Shown here one piece after another: positions 8,974-18,398 of a stretch of DNA of 64,000 bases. Position numbers and translations under genes: made by a program. The notes beneath the pieces were generated by a model. The model saw nothing but the letters and a program-made list of their open reading frames with translations. It did not search any database and was not told where the DNA came from. Origin of the DNA: Rhodoferax sp. OV413 (GTDB lineage Bacteria; Pseudomonadota; Gammaproteobacteria; Burkholderiales; Burkholderiaceae_C); assembly GCF_900104385.1 (NCBI RefSeq), contig NZ_FNJA01000012.1, positions 1 to 64,000 of the forward strand, given 5' to 3'. Position 1 is the stretch's first letter. Every line of letters starts with the position of its first letter.

Positions 8974-9009
8974 GCAGGAAAGCCCTAGACAAATTGCCTC
9001 GTTATAGCC
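8974..9009 (-). promoter_or_regulatory. weak sigma-28-like promoter candidate for the che operon
   Basis: On the minus strand a -10-like GGCTATAA (9002-9009) matches 6 of 8 positions of the sigma-28 consensus GCCGATAA. The segment 11 nt upstream of it (TGAAATAG, at about 9021-9028) matches the -35 poorly. If real, the transcript starts near 8995, which agrees with translation from 8958. This is clearly weaker than the fliC, motA and flgM sites. Confidence 0.25.
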
Positions 9010-9143
9010 GGATGTTAATTCTATTTCACATTCTGTTACGAACAATCTGCAAATTGATTCGCAAGGCCCCAGCATATAACAGCCACCAGCTTATAGGTAT
9101 TTGATTTTTATGTGGCTCATTTTTCCATGGATTTGAGGTTGGC

Positions 9144-10256
9144 ATGACACCCTGGCTTGAGGCTCAATCTATCCGCATACTGCACTTAGAGGACTCCGTC
9201 ATCGACCACCAAATTGTGGTGCATGCCTTGAAGAAACAAGGGCTTGCCTGCACGGTCAATCGGGTGGAAACACTGCCGGCCTTCGAACAGCTGACACGCA
9301 GCACACAGTTCGACCTCATCTTGGCCGACTACCGCCTGCCGGGCTTCACGGCCATTGATGCCTGGAACGCACTCCAACAACAGGAACAGCAACCACCGTT
9401 TGTGTTGCTGTCAGGCGCCATTGGTGAGGCAGCTGCAGTGGATGCGATTCGACTGGGGTTTAGCGACTACCTGCTCAAGGATGACATCAATAAGCTGGCG
9501 CACGTCATCGCCCGAGCCATCGAAGTAAGAGAGATCCGCCAAGCCAAAGAGCGCGCAGACAAAGACCTGGCCGCCTCTGAACGCCGTTTGGCAGAGCTGG
9601 CAGAACACCTGCAAAGCTCCATAGAACAAGAAAGGGCCGCGATTGCCCGGGAAGTGCATGACGATATTGGCGGCTCATTGGCCGCGGTCAAACTCGATCT
9701 TGCCTGGTTGGCCCGGCACCACAAAGACGTAACCACCGCCGCACATATTGGCTCGGCCTTGGAAATGCTGCAGCATGCGCTCGGCGCCAGCCAGCGCATC
9801 ATGATGGATCTGCGCCCGCCCATCCTGGACCAAGGCCTCAGTGCAGCGGTACAGTGGCTGGCACAAAGCTTTCAAAAGCGCACCGGCATCAGCACCACGT
9901 TTCATGCAACCCATGAAAAGATCAATGTCGACAAGGCGATCCAGCTGGTGGCCTACCGCACAGCACAAGAAGCTCTGACAAATATATCGAAACACGCTGA
10001 ATGCAGCGCCGTCAGCATTGAGCTGACCGACGGAGAGGGCGTTTTAACCCTCGAAGTTACCGACAATGGCCGCGGTGTACAAAAAAGCCAGCTCGACAAG
10101 CCGAAAGCTTTTGGACTGCGAGGCCTGCACGAAAGGGCCAAAACCGTCCAGGGCTGGCTGGACATCAGCAATCGGGGCGGCGTCGGCACATCCATTATTC
10201 TGTCTGTGCCGCTGCCCTCCGAGACAGCAGACCCAGCCAACGGGAATCCCCCATGA
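9144..10256 (+). CDS. receiver-HisKA_3 histidine kinase (NarX/DegS type)
   Basis: A 370-residue soluble protein with no membrane segments. An N-terminal receiver domain (about 10-125) has E16-D17 and phospho-acceptor D62 (LADYRLPGF). A coiled-coil linker (~130-165) is followed by a HisKA_3 dimerisation domain with H172 in AREVHDDIGG, then an ATPase domain (TAQEALTNISKHAE, VTDNGRG, GLRGLHERA). It probably phosphorylates the NarL-type regulator encoded next, with which it overlaps by 4 nt (ATGA). The receiver-first layout means the kinase itself can take a phosphate input. It is divergent from the che operon and lies between the che and fli blocks. Confidence 0.9.
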   Translation: MTPWLEAQSIRILHLEDSVIDHQIVVHALKKQGLACTVNRVETLPAFEQLTRSTQFDLILADYRLPGFTAIDAWNALQQQEQQPPFVLLSGAIGEAAAVDAIRLGFSDYLLKDDINKLAHVIARAIEVREIRQAKERADKDLAASERRLAELAEHLQSSIEQERAAIAREVHDDIGGSLAAVKLDLAWLARHHKDVTTAAHIGSALEMLQHALGASQRIMMDLRPPILDQGLSAAVQWLAQSFQKRTGISTTFHATHEKINVDKAIQLVAYRTAQEALTNISKHAECSAVSIELTDGEGVLTLEVTDNGRGVQKSQLDKPKAFGLRGLHERAKTVQGWLDISNRGGVGTSIILSVPLPSETADPANGNPP

Positions 10257-10882
10257 TCCATGTAGTTTTATGCGATGACCATGCCATGGTCCGCCGCGGT
10301 ATCCGCGACACCTTGTCCGAGGCAGTCGATATTCAGGTTACAGGCGAAGCGTCGGGCTACGCAGAAGTCAGGGGGCTGCTGCGTTCCGTCGCATGCGATG
10401 TACTGGTACTGGATTTGAGTATGCCCGGTCGAGGCGGCATGGAAGTACTGGCGAGCCTGCGGGAAGCCGATTCGCCTATCAAGGTGCTGATTGTGTCGAT
10501 GTTCCCAGAGGACCAATATGCGATTCGCTGCCTGCGCGCAGGCGCACAGGGTTATCTGAACAAAGCCGGAGACCCCGAAGAGCTGGTGCTGGCAGTGCGT
10601 ACCGTGATGCAGGGACGCAAGTATGTAACGCCCGAAGTCGCGCAAATGCTGGTTGAAAGCTTGTCGAAACCGGTACTTGAAGTACCGCATGCATCTCTGT
10701 CCGAGCGGGAAATGCAGACTCTGTTGAAGATTGCCTCCGGCAAGCGCCTGTCTGATATCGCGGAAGAATTGCTGCTGAGCCCTAAGACCGTCAGCGTCTA
10801 CCGCACGCGGGTGCTGGAAAAACTGAAACTGACCAACAATGCAGAACTGACGGTGTACGCTATTCGGAACAATCTGGTCTGA
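10253..10882 (+). CDS. NarL/LuxR-family response regulator
   Basis: A 209-residue transcription factor. The receiver domain has D8-D9, phospho-acceptor Asp in VLVLDLSMPGRGG and Lys in GYLNKAG. A C-terminal LuxR-type helix-turn-helix (~140-205) carries LSEREMQTLLKIASGKRLSDIAEEL and SPKTVSVYRTRVLEKL. Overlapping stop and start codons tie it to the upstream kinase. Its targets are unknown; its position between the che operon and the large fli operon makes a role in motility plausible but unproven. Confidence 0.93.
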   Translation: MIHVVLCDDHAMVRRGIRDTLSEAVDIQVTGEASGYAEVRGLLRSVACDVLVLDLSMPGRGGMEVLASLREADSPIKVLIVSMFPEDQYAIRCLRAGAQGYLNKAGDPEELVLAVRTVMQGRKYVTPEVAQMLVESLSKPVLEVPHASLSEREMQTLLKIASGKRLSDIAEELLLSPKTVSVYRTRVLEKLKLTNNAELTVYAIRNNLV

Positions 10883-10906
10883 GCCACATTACCGATAGAG
10901 ATAGCC

Positions 10907-11677
10907 CTAACGTCGGGCGGAGAACAGGTCGATAGCGCGCTCCATCAAAGCCATCGTCGGCTGATCCAGCATGGGCAGGGTGACGGTAACCCCCACCAAA
11001 CCCATGGTCAACGTCACGGGAAAGCCAATCGCGTAAATATTCATCTGCGGTGCGACCCGAGAGATCACCCCCATCGTCAAGTTGACGAACAACAGCATGC
11101 CCACCATAGGCAGTGCCATCCACAAAGCACTGGCAAACAGATCTGCTCCCAGGGTGTACATCTTGATGTGCTGCAAGGTGACCAGAAAATTGCCATCGAC
11201 TGGAAAGCTGTCAAAACTCTTGATGACGGCCATCAACACCATCAGGTGACCGTTCATCACCACAAACAGCAGTATCGACATGTGGCCCAAAAAACGGGAT
11301 ACCGCGCTCACCTGGGCATTACTGGCGGGATCAAAAAAGGAGGCGAAATTCAGCCCCATCTGCAAGCCGACCAGTTCGCCCGCCAGCTCCACGGAAGCGA
11401 ATACAAGGCGTACCGCGAAGCCGATCGCCAAGCCGACACCAACCTGCTGAACTACGGCCGCCAAGGCCTGGGGGCTGTTCAGGCTGATCATGGGCTGATT
11501 GGCCAGACTTGCTTGTGCGGCCAAGGCGACAAAAAAAGCCAAGGCCACTTTGGCACGCTGCGGTATGGCTTTCAACGAGAACACGGGCGCCACACTGAAC
11601 ATCGCCAGCACGCGCAAGAATGGCCAGACGATGGGAGACAGCCACCCCGCCAACTGCGCTTCGGTAAAAGTGATCAC
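10907..11677 (-). CDS. fliR: flagellar type III export gate protein FliR
   Basis: FliR is an inner-membrane subunit of the FliPQR export gate. The 256-residue protein has about six hydrophobic segments and typical FliR features: FLRVLAMFSVAPVF near the N-terminus, VRLVFASVELAGELVGLQMGL in the middle, and LFVNLTMGVISRVAPQMNIYAIGFPVT towards the end. It starts with GTG at 11677 and is the last gene of the fliF-fliR operon, 14 nt after fliQ. Confidence 0.96.
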   Translation of the reverse strand: MITFTEAQLAGWLSPIVWPFLRVLAMFSVAPVFSLKAIPQRAKVALAFFVALAAQASLANQPMISLNSPQALAAVVQQVGVGLAIGFAVRLVFASVELAGELVGLQMGLNFASFFDPASNAQVSAVSRFLGHMSILLFVVMNGHLMVLMAVIKSFDSFPVDGNFLVTLQHIKMYTLGADLFASALWMALPMVGMLLFVNLTMGVISRVAPQMNIYAIGFPVTLTMGLVGVTVTLPMLDQPTMALMERAIDLFSARR

Positions 11678-11691
11678 CGATAAGCCTTACG

Positions 11692-11961
11692 CTACAACAC
11701 CAAGGTAGGAATGGATTCGATGGTGCGACGGATGTAGTCCACCAAGGTACTGAGCATCCAGGGGCCGGCGATAGCAAACACCAGTACGGCCGCAATCAGC
11801 TTGGGCACAAAGGACAGCGTGGCCTCATGGATTTGGGTGATGGCCTGGAAGATGCTCACAACCAAGCCCACCACCAGCACCGTCACCAAAATCGGGGCCG
11901 ACACCATCAGCAACAACCACATGGCTTCCTGCCCTGTGGTGAGAACCATTTGCGAGTTCAT
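11692..11961 (-). CDS. fliQ: flagellar export gate protein FliQ
   Basis: An 89-residue protein with two transmembrane hairpin helices (about 15-40 and 52-75). It contains the family pattern QAITQIHEATLSFVPK between the helices. FliQ assembles with FliP and FliR into the helical export gate. Its length is the usual size for the family, and it sits between fliP (15 nt upstream) and fliR. Confidence 0.96.
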   Translation of the reverse strand: MNSQMVLTTGQEAMWLLLMVSAPILVTVLVVGLVVSIFQAITQIHEATLSFVPKLIAAVLVFAIAGPWMLSTLVDYIRRTIESIPTLVL

Positions 11962-11976
11962 ACAACCTACTTCTTG

Positions 11977-12726
11977 CTACTGGATAAAGCTGGCAGCCAA
12001 GGAGCCGATCAACAGGTTCCATCCATCCGCCAGCACAAACAGCATCAGCTTGAAAGGTAAAGCGACCAAAACCGGAGACAGCATCATCATGCCCAAGGAC
12101 ATCAGCACACTGGCGACAACGATATCAATCACCAGGAACGGGATGAAGATCATGAAGCCGATCTGAAAAGCCGATTTCAGCTCGCTGGTCACAAACGAAG
12201 GCACAAGCACCCGCAAGGGTGCAGTTTCTGCCGTGACGCCCGCATCGAGTTTGGCCAATTTGGCGAACAAGGCGAAGTCCGACTGGCGGGTCTGCTTCAG
12301 CATGAACTGGCGCACAGGCGCCTCGCCTTTCTCCAGCGCCTGCTCAAACGACAAGGCATTGGTCGTGTAGGGGACGTAAGCATCGGTGTACACGCGGTCC
12401 AGCGTTGGCCCCATCACAAAAAAAGTGAGAAACAACGACAAGCCAATCACGATTTGATTCGGAGGCGCGGACTGGGTTCCCAGAGCTTGGCGCAGCAACG
12501 ACAGCACGATCACGATGCGGGTAAAGCCCGTCATCATCAGTAACACCGCCGGCAGGAACGACAGCGCGGTAAAGAACAGCAGCGTCTGAATGGGTACGGA
12601 ATAGCTGACCCCTTGACCCGGGGCGCCAATCAACAGCGGCAAAGTGCCGACAGCCTGGGCAAATACAGGAGCATGAATAAGACCCGCCAGCGCAAGCCCC
12701 CAGGTACGGACACGCAACTTAAACAT
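11977..12726 (-). CDS. fliP: flagellar export gate protein FliP
   Basis: FliP forms the core of the FliPQR gate. The 249-residue protein has an N-terminal signal peptide ([18 protein letters not shown]...FAQA), as is common for FliP. Four further membrane helices include the conserved TSFTRI-like segment ([19 protein letters not shown]) and [21 protein letters not shown] chose the ATG at 12726, overlapping the end of fliO by 8 nt; an in-frame ATG at 12765 would place residues in front of the signal peptide. Confidence 0.95.
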   Translation of the reverse strand: MFKLRVRTWGLALAGLIHAPVFAQAVGTLPLLIGAPGQGVSYSVPIQTLLFFTALSFLPAVLLMMTGFTRIVIVLSLLRQALGTQSAPPNQIVIGLSLFLTFFVMGPTLDRVYTDAYVPYTTNALSFEQALEKGEAPVRQFMLKQTRQSDFALFAKLAKLDAGVTAETAPLRVLVPSFVTSELKSAFQIGFMIFIPFLVIDIVVASVLMSLGMMMLSPVLVALPFKLMLFVLADGWNLLIGSLAASFIQ

Positions 12727-13042
12727 TCGCCGTCCCACTCTGCACAGCAGATGCCACGGCTGCATAAGTCGCAGCTTGCCCCGCCACAGGAGCGGTATGC
12801 AGACAGGTGATGGCTTGCCCGGTAACCCCCAGCACCAGCCAAGCCCTCGCGCCCTCAGGCCCCACCTCGACCGTTACCACCCGTTGTTGCGGACCTACCG
12901 CCAAAACAGACACCAGGCGCGAAGCATTTAATGTTGCATTTGCGCCGCCCAGGGCACGCCGCTGTATCCACTTAACTGCGAAAGGAAGCATCGCCAAAAC
13001 AATGACGAACAGCACCGCCGCGAGCAGCGTCTGGCTCATCAT
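12719..13042 (-). CDS. fliO: flagellar biosynthesis protein FliO
   Basis: A short (107-residue) bitopic membrane protein. One N-terminal transmembrane helix (about 5-22) is followed by a small cytoplasmic domain containing [16 protein letters not shown] and [15 protein letters not shown], the usual FliO signature. FliO helps assemble the FliP ring. It overlaps fliP and lies 6 nt after fliN. Confidence 0.9.
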   Translation of the reverse strand: MMSQTLLAAVLFVIVLAMLPFAVKWIQRRALGGANATLNASRLVSVLAVGPQQRVVTVEVGPEGARAWLVLGVTGQAITCLHTAPVAGQAATYAAVASAVQSGTANV

Positions 13043-13048
13043 GCGCTA

Positions 13049-13468
13049 TCAGCCTTTGCTCAAGCGCTTCAAGCGCTCAGAAGGCGTAACCACGTCGGTC
13101 AAACGGATACCGAACTTGTCATTCACCACGACGACTTCACCCTGGGCAATCAGGTATCCATTGATCAAAACATCCATGGGTTCACCAGCGAGCGCATCCA
13201 GTTCAACCACCGAACCTTGCGCCAGTTGCAAGATGTACTTGATAGGAACCTTGGTACGACCCAACTCCACCGACAAGGTGACAGGAATATCCAAGACCAT
13301 ATTGATGTCTTGAGAGGTTCCATCTTTAGCCTGTACGTTTCCGCCAAACAGAGGACCGCCCTGCCCGATATCCTCCACCTTGGCATCGGAAACCTTTTGC
13401 TCTTCCAAGGCCTCGGCCCAGGCGGCCATTGGATCTTCAGCTTCGTCGTTCTTGTTATCCGTTGCCAT
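13049..13468 (-). CDS. fliN: flagellar motor switch protein FliN
   Basis: The 139-residue switch (C-ring) protein has a variable acidic N-terminus and a C-terminal SpoA domain. Typical segments are MVLDIPVTLSVELGRTKVPIKYIL, LNAGSVVEL-like QGSVVELDALAGEP, and DVLINGYLIAQGEVVVVNDKFGIRLTDVV. AGGAG precedes the start. Its first codons overlap the end of fliM by 14 nt. Confidence 0.97.
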   Translation of the reverse strand: MATDNKNDEAEDPMAAWAEALEEQKVSDAKVEDIGQGGPLFGGNVQAKDGTSQDINMVLDIPVTLSVELGRTKVPIKYILQLAQGSVVELDALAGEPMDVLINGYLIAQGEVVVVNDKFGIRLTDVVTPSERLKRLSKG

Positions 13469-14462
13469 TTAAATCTCCTGGGGAATTGCTTTCACTGCCT
13501 CGCAAACACTCTTCAATACGAATCGCATACTTTGAATTGTGCGTTCCGTACTGGCACTCAAATATCGGCACTCCGCCGATAGAAGCCCGAATCCGAGGCT
13601 CCCTCTCCAGTTCTATGAAATCACCTGGCTTCATGCTCAAAAGCTGCTCCACCGTGGCTTCCGCCTGGGCCAACTCCGCTACCAACGTCACTTCAGCCGA
13701 CTGGATCTCCCGGCTCAGCAAGGTAATCCAACGCCGGTCCACCTCGACGGAATCACCTTGCGTGGACGAATACAACACGTCCCGAATGGGCTCCAGTGTC
13801 GAATACGGCATGCAAATATGGATCGCGCCGGCGATATCGCCAATTTCGAGCTGGAACACAGTCGAAACCACGATCTCGCTAGGCGTTGCAATATTGGCAA
13901 ACTGGGGCTGCATCTCTGAGCGCTGGTAGTCCAGCTCCAAGGGGTAGATACCATGCCAGGCTTTTTTGTACTCTGCGCAGACTACATCCACCAGGCGATT
14001 GATCACCCGCTGCTCCGTCATGGAAAACTCTCGCCCTTCGATGCGCGTTTGGAACTTGCCGACACCGCCATACAAGGTATCGATCACCCCGAACACCAAA
14101 GAGGGCTCACATACGATCAGGCCGCTGCCACGCAAGGGGCGGATCGCCATGATGTTGAAATTGGTGGGAACCGCCAGCTCCCGCAAAAATGCGCTGTAGC
14201 GCTGCACCGAAACCGTACCAACGGAGATTTCAGGGCTTCTGCGGATGAAGTTAAACAAACCAATTCGAAAATTGCGGGCAAACCGCTCGTTGACGACCTC
14301 CATGGTCGGCATGCGGCCCCGGACAATACGCTCCTGACTGGAGATATCGTAGTTGCGGATTTCACCCGCCTCAAAAACTTCCTCTGCCGCCTTTTGGCTT
14401 TCGCCAGTGACACCCTCCAAAAGGGCATCAACTTCTTCTTGCGATAAGAATGATTCACTCAT
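13455..14462 (-). CDS. fliM: flagellar motor switch protein FliM
   Basis: FliM is the CheY-P-binding C-ring protein. The 335-residue protein begins with the CheY-binding peptide MSESFLSQEEVDALLEG. A middle CheC-like domain (~45-230; RPLRGSGLIVCEPSLVFGVID, IDTLYGG) follows, then a C-terminal SpoA domain (MKPGDFIELEREPRIRASIGGVPIFE). GGAG precedes the ATG. It is the direct partner of FliN and FliG, which are encoded in the same operon. Confidence 0.97.
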   Translation of the reverse strand: MSESFLSQEEVDALLEGVTGESQKAAEEVFEAGEIRNYDISSQERIVRGRMPTMEVVNERFARNFRIGLFNFIRRSPEISVGTVSVQRYSAFLRELAVPTNFNIMAIRPLRGSGLIVCEPSLVFGVIDTLYGGVGKFQTRIEGREFSMTEQRVINRLVDVVCAEYKKAWHGIYPLELDYQRSEMQPQFANIATPSEIVVSTVFQLEIGDIAGAIHICMPYSTLEPIRDVLYSSTQGDSVEVDRRWITLLSREIQSAEVTLVAELAQAEATVEQLLSMKPGDFIELEREPRIRASIGGVPIFECQYGTHNSKYAIRIEECLRGSESNSPGDLNGNG

Positions 14463-14484
14463 GAAGCGACTCCATGGTGGCCCA

Positions 14485-15069
14485 TCATTGGATGATGAAA
14501 CTGGAGAACAGAATGCTCAGCACCGGATTGGCTGCTGCAGCAGATTTCTTCTTAGCCGCGCTCTTCTTCTTGGGGGGGGCATCTGCGGCAGGCTCTTCCT
14601 CGTGCTCTTCCACCTCGTAGCCCAGAGGCGTAGAAACCTCGCGCAGAATATCGCGAGCCAGCTTCTCTTTGCCTTCTTTGGTCAGGAGTTCGTCCGATGT
14701 GTGCTGCGAAATTAATAGCAAAACACCGCTACGAATGGTGGGTAAATTCGCCTTTACGGCATCCGAAGTCTTCTGGTCCACCACGCCAATGGTGATACCA
14801 ATCTGCACAAACTTCTCCCCTCCAGGATCGGCCAAGTTCACGACCATATTGTCCATGGGAAGAAATACGGGGGGCACCATGTGCTTGGCTTCGGCATGGG
14901 CCGCTGGAGCGGCATCCTCTCCATCCTCTGAGGCTGGGGCGCGCAAAAAGACAAACCACCCACCACCGGCGAGCACCAATAACAAAATGACCGCCACAAT
15001 AATGACGATCATTTTTTTGCCCTTGGCCTTAGGGGGCGCGGACGCTTCAGCGGCAGCAGGTGCAGACAC
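14485..15069 (-). CDS. fliL: flagellar basal body-associated protein FliL
   Basis: FliL is a single-pass inner-membrane protein that surrounds the stator. A transmembrane helix (about residues 20-40, VIIVAVILLLVLAGGGWFVFL) is followed by an acidic linker and the periplasmic domain (FLPMDNMVVNLADPGGEKFVQIGI, LISQHTSDELLTKEGKEKL). I chose a GTG start at 15069 because AAGGA lies 6 nt upstream; the frame is open to an ATG at 15108 that has no such site. The protein is 194 residues and ends in an unusual Ala/Lys/Ser-rich stretch before the hydrophobic C-terminus. Confidence 0.9.
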   Translation of the reverse strand: MSAPAAAEASAPPKAKGKKMIVIIVAVILLLVLAGGGWFVFLRAPASEDGEDAAPAAHAEAKHMVPPVFLPMDNMVVNLADPGGEKFVQIGITIGVVDQKTSDAVKANLPTIRSGVLLLISQHTSDELLTKEGKEKLARDILREVSTPLGYEVEEHEEEPAADAPPKKKSAAKKKSAAAANPVLSILFSSFIIQ

Positions 15070-15239
15070 AATAATTCCTTCCGGGGTGGGGCTTTTTATG
15101 GCCCACATTCGCCATCAACTCAACATGTATGGATGCATTATTTATCCAAACAAGTTTAGCGGCAGCCAGATAAGCGGTACAAAACCGCCGCATTCACACC
15201 ACTCAGAACAACAAGAGCACTGACTACTGGCGCACCCAG

Positions 15240-16484
15240 CTATACAAATAAATCAACGGCACGCCCAGAAGTGCGCGCAGGCACCACTGCCCGAACCGCC
15301 ACTTGATCCGACACATTGCGCGCAGCATTCTGCCGGTCTTCGGAAGGCGCACGACGCTCACGCGCTCCGGCACCACCAGCCCCCGAGGAGCCCACAGACA
15401 GACCAGAAAGCACCATGCCCTCTTGTTGCAGCAAATCCTTGAGGTGCGACGCGGCTCCAGTCAGCAGCTCCCGGGTTTCCACCTGGTCCGTACGAAACTC
15501 GACGTGGGCCTCGTTACCAGACAGGGAAATGCTGACCTGCACAGGCTCTGCACCCGCGCCATCAAATGTCAGCTCCGCATTCTGAATACCCTGGGATATC
15601 CAATAGTTGACCTGGTCAGCAATGGCCGCCTCCGGAGCCATTTGGGTGGCGTCCACCGCCACAGCCGTGCTGTCAAATTGCACCGTGGGGGTAAATTGAT
15701 GCAGCCCCATGCCGCCCTCGTAGCTCTTCTCGCCCTTCACTGCCGAAATATCCTTGGTTTCCAGGGCGGCAGCCTTCAGCGCGGTAGCTGCATCGGACGC
15801 CAACTGGGTTGCCGAGGGCTCCGTCACCGGCATCACCCACATACCGCCTTCCGCCAAGCTAGCCAGGCGATCCGCGCGGACATCCGCAACCGCCGTACCC
15901 AATACGGGTTTGGCAGAACCCTTTTTACCTGCCTCCGCCAGACCAGCTGTTGGCTGCCCGGCCTCTACCGCAGCAGTACTGCCGACGGCCAAGCGACTTT
16001 GAATCTGCTCAAAAACCGAGGCGTAGTTCGCCAAATTGGCCGACTGGACCCGGTTATCCGGCGCCGTCAATTGCGGACCGCCCTTACCTGTATCTGCCAC
16101 ACCCGAAGCTGCTGCCTCAAGCTCGCCAACGAGATTTGAGGTCTCAGGCTGGCTAACCCCGGCTTGTGGCGTTGTCACCGGCGCGACTACTGGTACGGCT
16201 GGAGCCAGCCAGGTAGCGTCTGGCACCACTGTATCTTTCGCCGGTTTGCTAATGCCGGCTGACTTTTTGCGTGCCAACCCTTTCGCCTCGGAATCCTCGT
16301 CCGACGAAGCTTCTCCCACCTTCTCTGGCGAAGCCTCAGGCTCTTTATCCAGCCCATTCAACAAGTTGGAAAAAGCGTCCGGCTCCTTGTCGCCGTTTGC
16401 GCTGTCGGCTTTGGCCCTCGCGCCGCCTTGCTGGATCTCACTAGCCTTTGGCACCAGCGCAACGGGAACACTTTCGATACTCAT
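15240..16484 (-). CDS. fliK: flagellar hook-length control protein FliK
   Basis: FliK is a secreted ruler that measures hook length and switches export specificity through FlhB. The 414-residue protein has a long low-complexity N-terminal and middle part rich in Ala, Glu and Pro. The conserved C-terminal Flg_hook domain (~285-370) contains AELTFDGAGAEPVQVSISLSGNEAHVEFRTD and LLQQEGMVLSGLSVGSSG. It overlaps fliJ by 4 nt and is separated from fliL by about 170 nt. Confidence 0.92.
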   Translation of the reverse strand: MSIESVPVALVPKASEIQQGGARAKADSANGDKEPDAFSNLLNGLDKEPEASPEKVGEASSDEDSEAKGLARKKSAGISKPAKDTVVPDATWLAPAVPVVAPVTTPQAGVSQPETSNLVGELEAAASGVADTGKGGPQLTAPDNRVQSANLANYASVFEQIQSRLAVGSTAAVEAGQPTAGLAEAGKKGSAKPVLGTAVADVRADRLASLAEGGMWVMPVTEPSATQLASDAATALKAAALETKDISAVKGEKSYEGGMGLHQFTPTVQFDSTAVAVDATQMAPEAAIADQVNYWISQGIQNAELTFDGAGAEPVQVSISLSGNEAHVEFRTDQVETRELLTGAASHLKDLLQQEGMVLSGLSVGSSGAGGAGARERRAPSEDRQNAARNVSDQVAVRAVVPARTSGRAVDLFV

Positions 16485-16948
16485 GACAACCCCTCACCAA
16501 ATTGCTGGTCTATTGATTTTCCAAACCGTAACGCCGCAAACTCATCAATTTGCTTTTGTTCACGGCGACTCTGTAGGCGATCCGCCTCCAGCTGCTTGTT
16601 TCGACATACCTGCTTCAACGTGGCGACCCGTATTTCTGCATCCGCCAATTGCTTTTTCGCAACGTCGACCCATCGGGCCTGGTCGGCCAAAATACCTTGC
16701 TGCATCTGGATCGCCTGCGCCAAACGCTCCATAAACTGGTAGTGGTGGCGCATCATCTCCGGCAATGCACAGTTCTGCGCCTGCACCATCCAGCGATCCT
16801 CGGTTTCGGTGGCGTAGGTTTCAAGCTGCTCCAACTGGTTCTTCGCCCCCAGGTACTTTTGCTGCGCCTGTCCCAATGCACGGCTTGCCTCGTCGCGCTT
16901 GAGATGCGCCACGTCAATCGCCACCGCCAATGTTTTCAGAAGCGTCAT
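16481..16948 (-). CDS. fliJ: flagellar export chaperone FliJ
   Basis: A 155-residue, almost wholly helical coiled-coil protein rich in Gln, Arg, Glu and Ala. Charged heptads run throughout, for example AQQKYLGAKNQLEQLETYA and QRVATLK-like RVATLKQVCRNKQLEADRLQ. FliJ forms the stalk of the export ATPase and recycles chaperones. Identification rests on length, coiled-coil character and position between fliI and fliK; sequence conservation in this family is low. Confidence 0.88.
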   Translation of the reverse strand: MTLLKTLAVAIDVAHLKRDEASRALGQAQQKYLGAKNQLEQLETYATETEDRWMVQAQNCALPEMMRHHYQFMERLAQAIQMQQGILADQARWVDVAKKQLADAEIRVATLKQVCRNKQLEADRLQSRREQKQIDEFAALRFGKSIDQQFGEGLS

Positions 16949-16976
16949 AGTGGCCCCAATTTACGCTTTTGCGGGC

Positions 16977-18398
16977 TCATCGGCTACCCGGAGCTTTGGA
17001 AATGCTCCGCTCCATATCGGTCAAACTCTGCTGCAGAGAGGCAGATACATACATGCCCTGCTGCAAGAAATCGGTCATGCCACCATTTAAGCGAATGGCT
17101 TCGTCCAGCCCAGGGTCCGATCCGCTCGCGTAAGCCCCGATTTGCACCAGATCCCGGCCCTTCTGGTAGCGTGAATTGATCACCCGGAACTTTCGGGCAA
17201 TCTCGAAATGCGCCGGCGACACCACGTTGTGCATGACCCGCGATGCCGACTGCTCTATATCAATGGCCGGGAAGTGCCCCGCCTCGGCCAGGGAACGCGA
17301 CAACACAATATGTCCGTCCAGAATTGCCCGGGCCGCGTCGGCAATCGGATCTTGCTGGTCATCCCCCTCCGACAGCACGGTATAAAAGGCTGTGATGGAC
17401 CCCACACCGTTCAATCCATTGCCACTGCGCTCCACCAGCTGTGGTAACTTGGCAAAGCACGACGGCGGATAGCCCTTGGTAGCCGGAGGTTCGCCAATGG
17501 CCAAAGCAATTTCACGCTGCGCCATGGCAAACCGGGTCAGCGAATCCATCAACAATAAGACATGCTGGCCTTTGTCCCGGAAATGCTCGGCCACAGCCGT
17601 CGCATAGGCCGCTCCCTGCAAACGCAGCAATGGGGGCGCATCGGCCGGCGCAGCCACGACCACGGAACGGGCCCGGCCCTCCTCACCCAAAATATCTTCG
17701 ACAAACTCTTTGACTTCGCGGCCCCGCTCGCCGATCAAACCGACCACGATGACGTCCGCCTTGGTATAGCGGGCCATCATGCCCAGCAATACGCTTTTGC
17801 CTACCCCGGAGCCAGCAAACAAGCCAATCCGCTGCCCCCGGCCTACGGTCAACATGGCATTGATCGCGCGCACACCCGTGTCCAGCGGTTCACGCACCGG
17901 ATCGCGGTCCATGGCATTGATGGGCTGGCGATCCAAAGGCACGGCCATCACATCTTGTATCGGACCACCGTGATCCAAAGGAAACCCTTGGGCATCCACG
18001 ACACGCCCCAGCAAGCCGTCACCCAGTGGCAAGCGCAGCACACCGGCCGTCGCAACTTTGTCCCGCGGCGCATCCCCCAACCGAGGTACTGCTATATAAG
18101 GCGCTGCAGGCACCACGCTGGCACCGCTGCGCAGGCCATGCACATCACCAGCGGGCATCAGGTAAGCACGGTCATTCGAAAAGCCCACCACCTCCACCAG
18201 TACGGAGGGGCCACCGTCCATGGAGACATTGCATTGCGACCCCACAGGGGTACGGATACCTACCGCCTCCAGCACCAGGCCGGCCAAACGGGTCAGCGTG
18301 CCACGTACCTCCAGGGTGCTTCCACTATCGACGCGCTGCTGCGCATCCGCCATAAAGCGTGACCACAGGGGTGCGGCTTCAGGCTCCATCGTCAACAT
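16977..18398 (-). CDS. fliI: flagellum-specific export ATPase FliI
   Basis: FliI is the F1-beta-like ATPase of the flagellar type III export system. The 473-residue protein has the P-loop [16 protein letters not shown] near residue 200. Other marks are [14 protein letters not shown], Walker [19 protein letters not shown] and the [17 protein letters not shown] region. Its N-terminus overlaps the end of fliH by 20 nt; an ATG three codons downstream is an alternative start. Confidence 0.97.
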   Translation of the reverse strand: MLTMEPEAAPLWSRFMADAQQRVDSGSTLEVRGTLTRLAGLVLEAVGIRTPVGSQCNVSMDGGPSVLVEVVGFSNDRAYLMPAGDVHGLRSGASVVPAAPYIAVPRLGDAPRDKVATAGVLRLPLGDGLLGRVVDAQGFPLDHGGPIQDVMAVPLDRQPINAMDRDPVREPLDTGVRAINAMLTVGRGQRIGLFAGSGVGKSVLLGMMARYTKADVIVVGLIGERGREVKEFVEDILGEEGRARSVVVAAPADAPPLLRLQGAAYATAVAEHFRDKGQHVLLLMDSLTRFAMAQREIALAIGEPPATKGYPPSCFAKLPQLVERSGNGLNGVGSITAFYTVLSEGDDQQDPIADAARAILDGHIVLSRSLAEAGHFPAIDIEQSASRVMHNVVSPAHFEIARKFRVINSRYQKGRDLVQIGAYASGSDPGLDEAIRLNGGMTDFLQQGMYVSASLQQSLTDMERSISKAPGSR

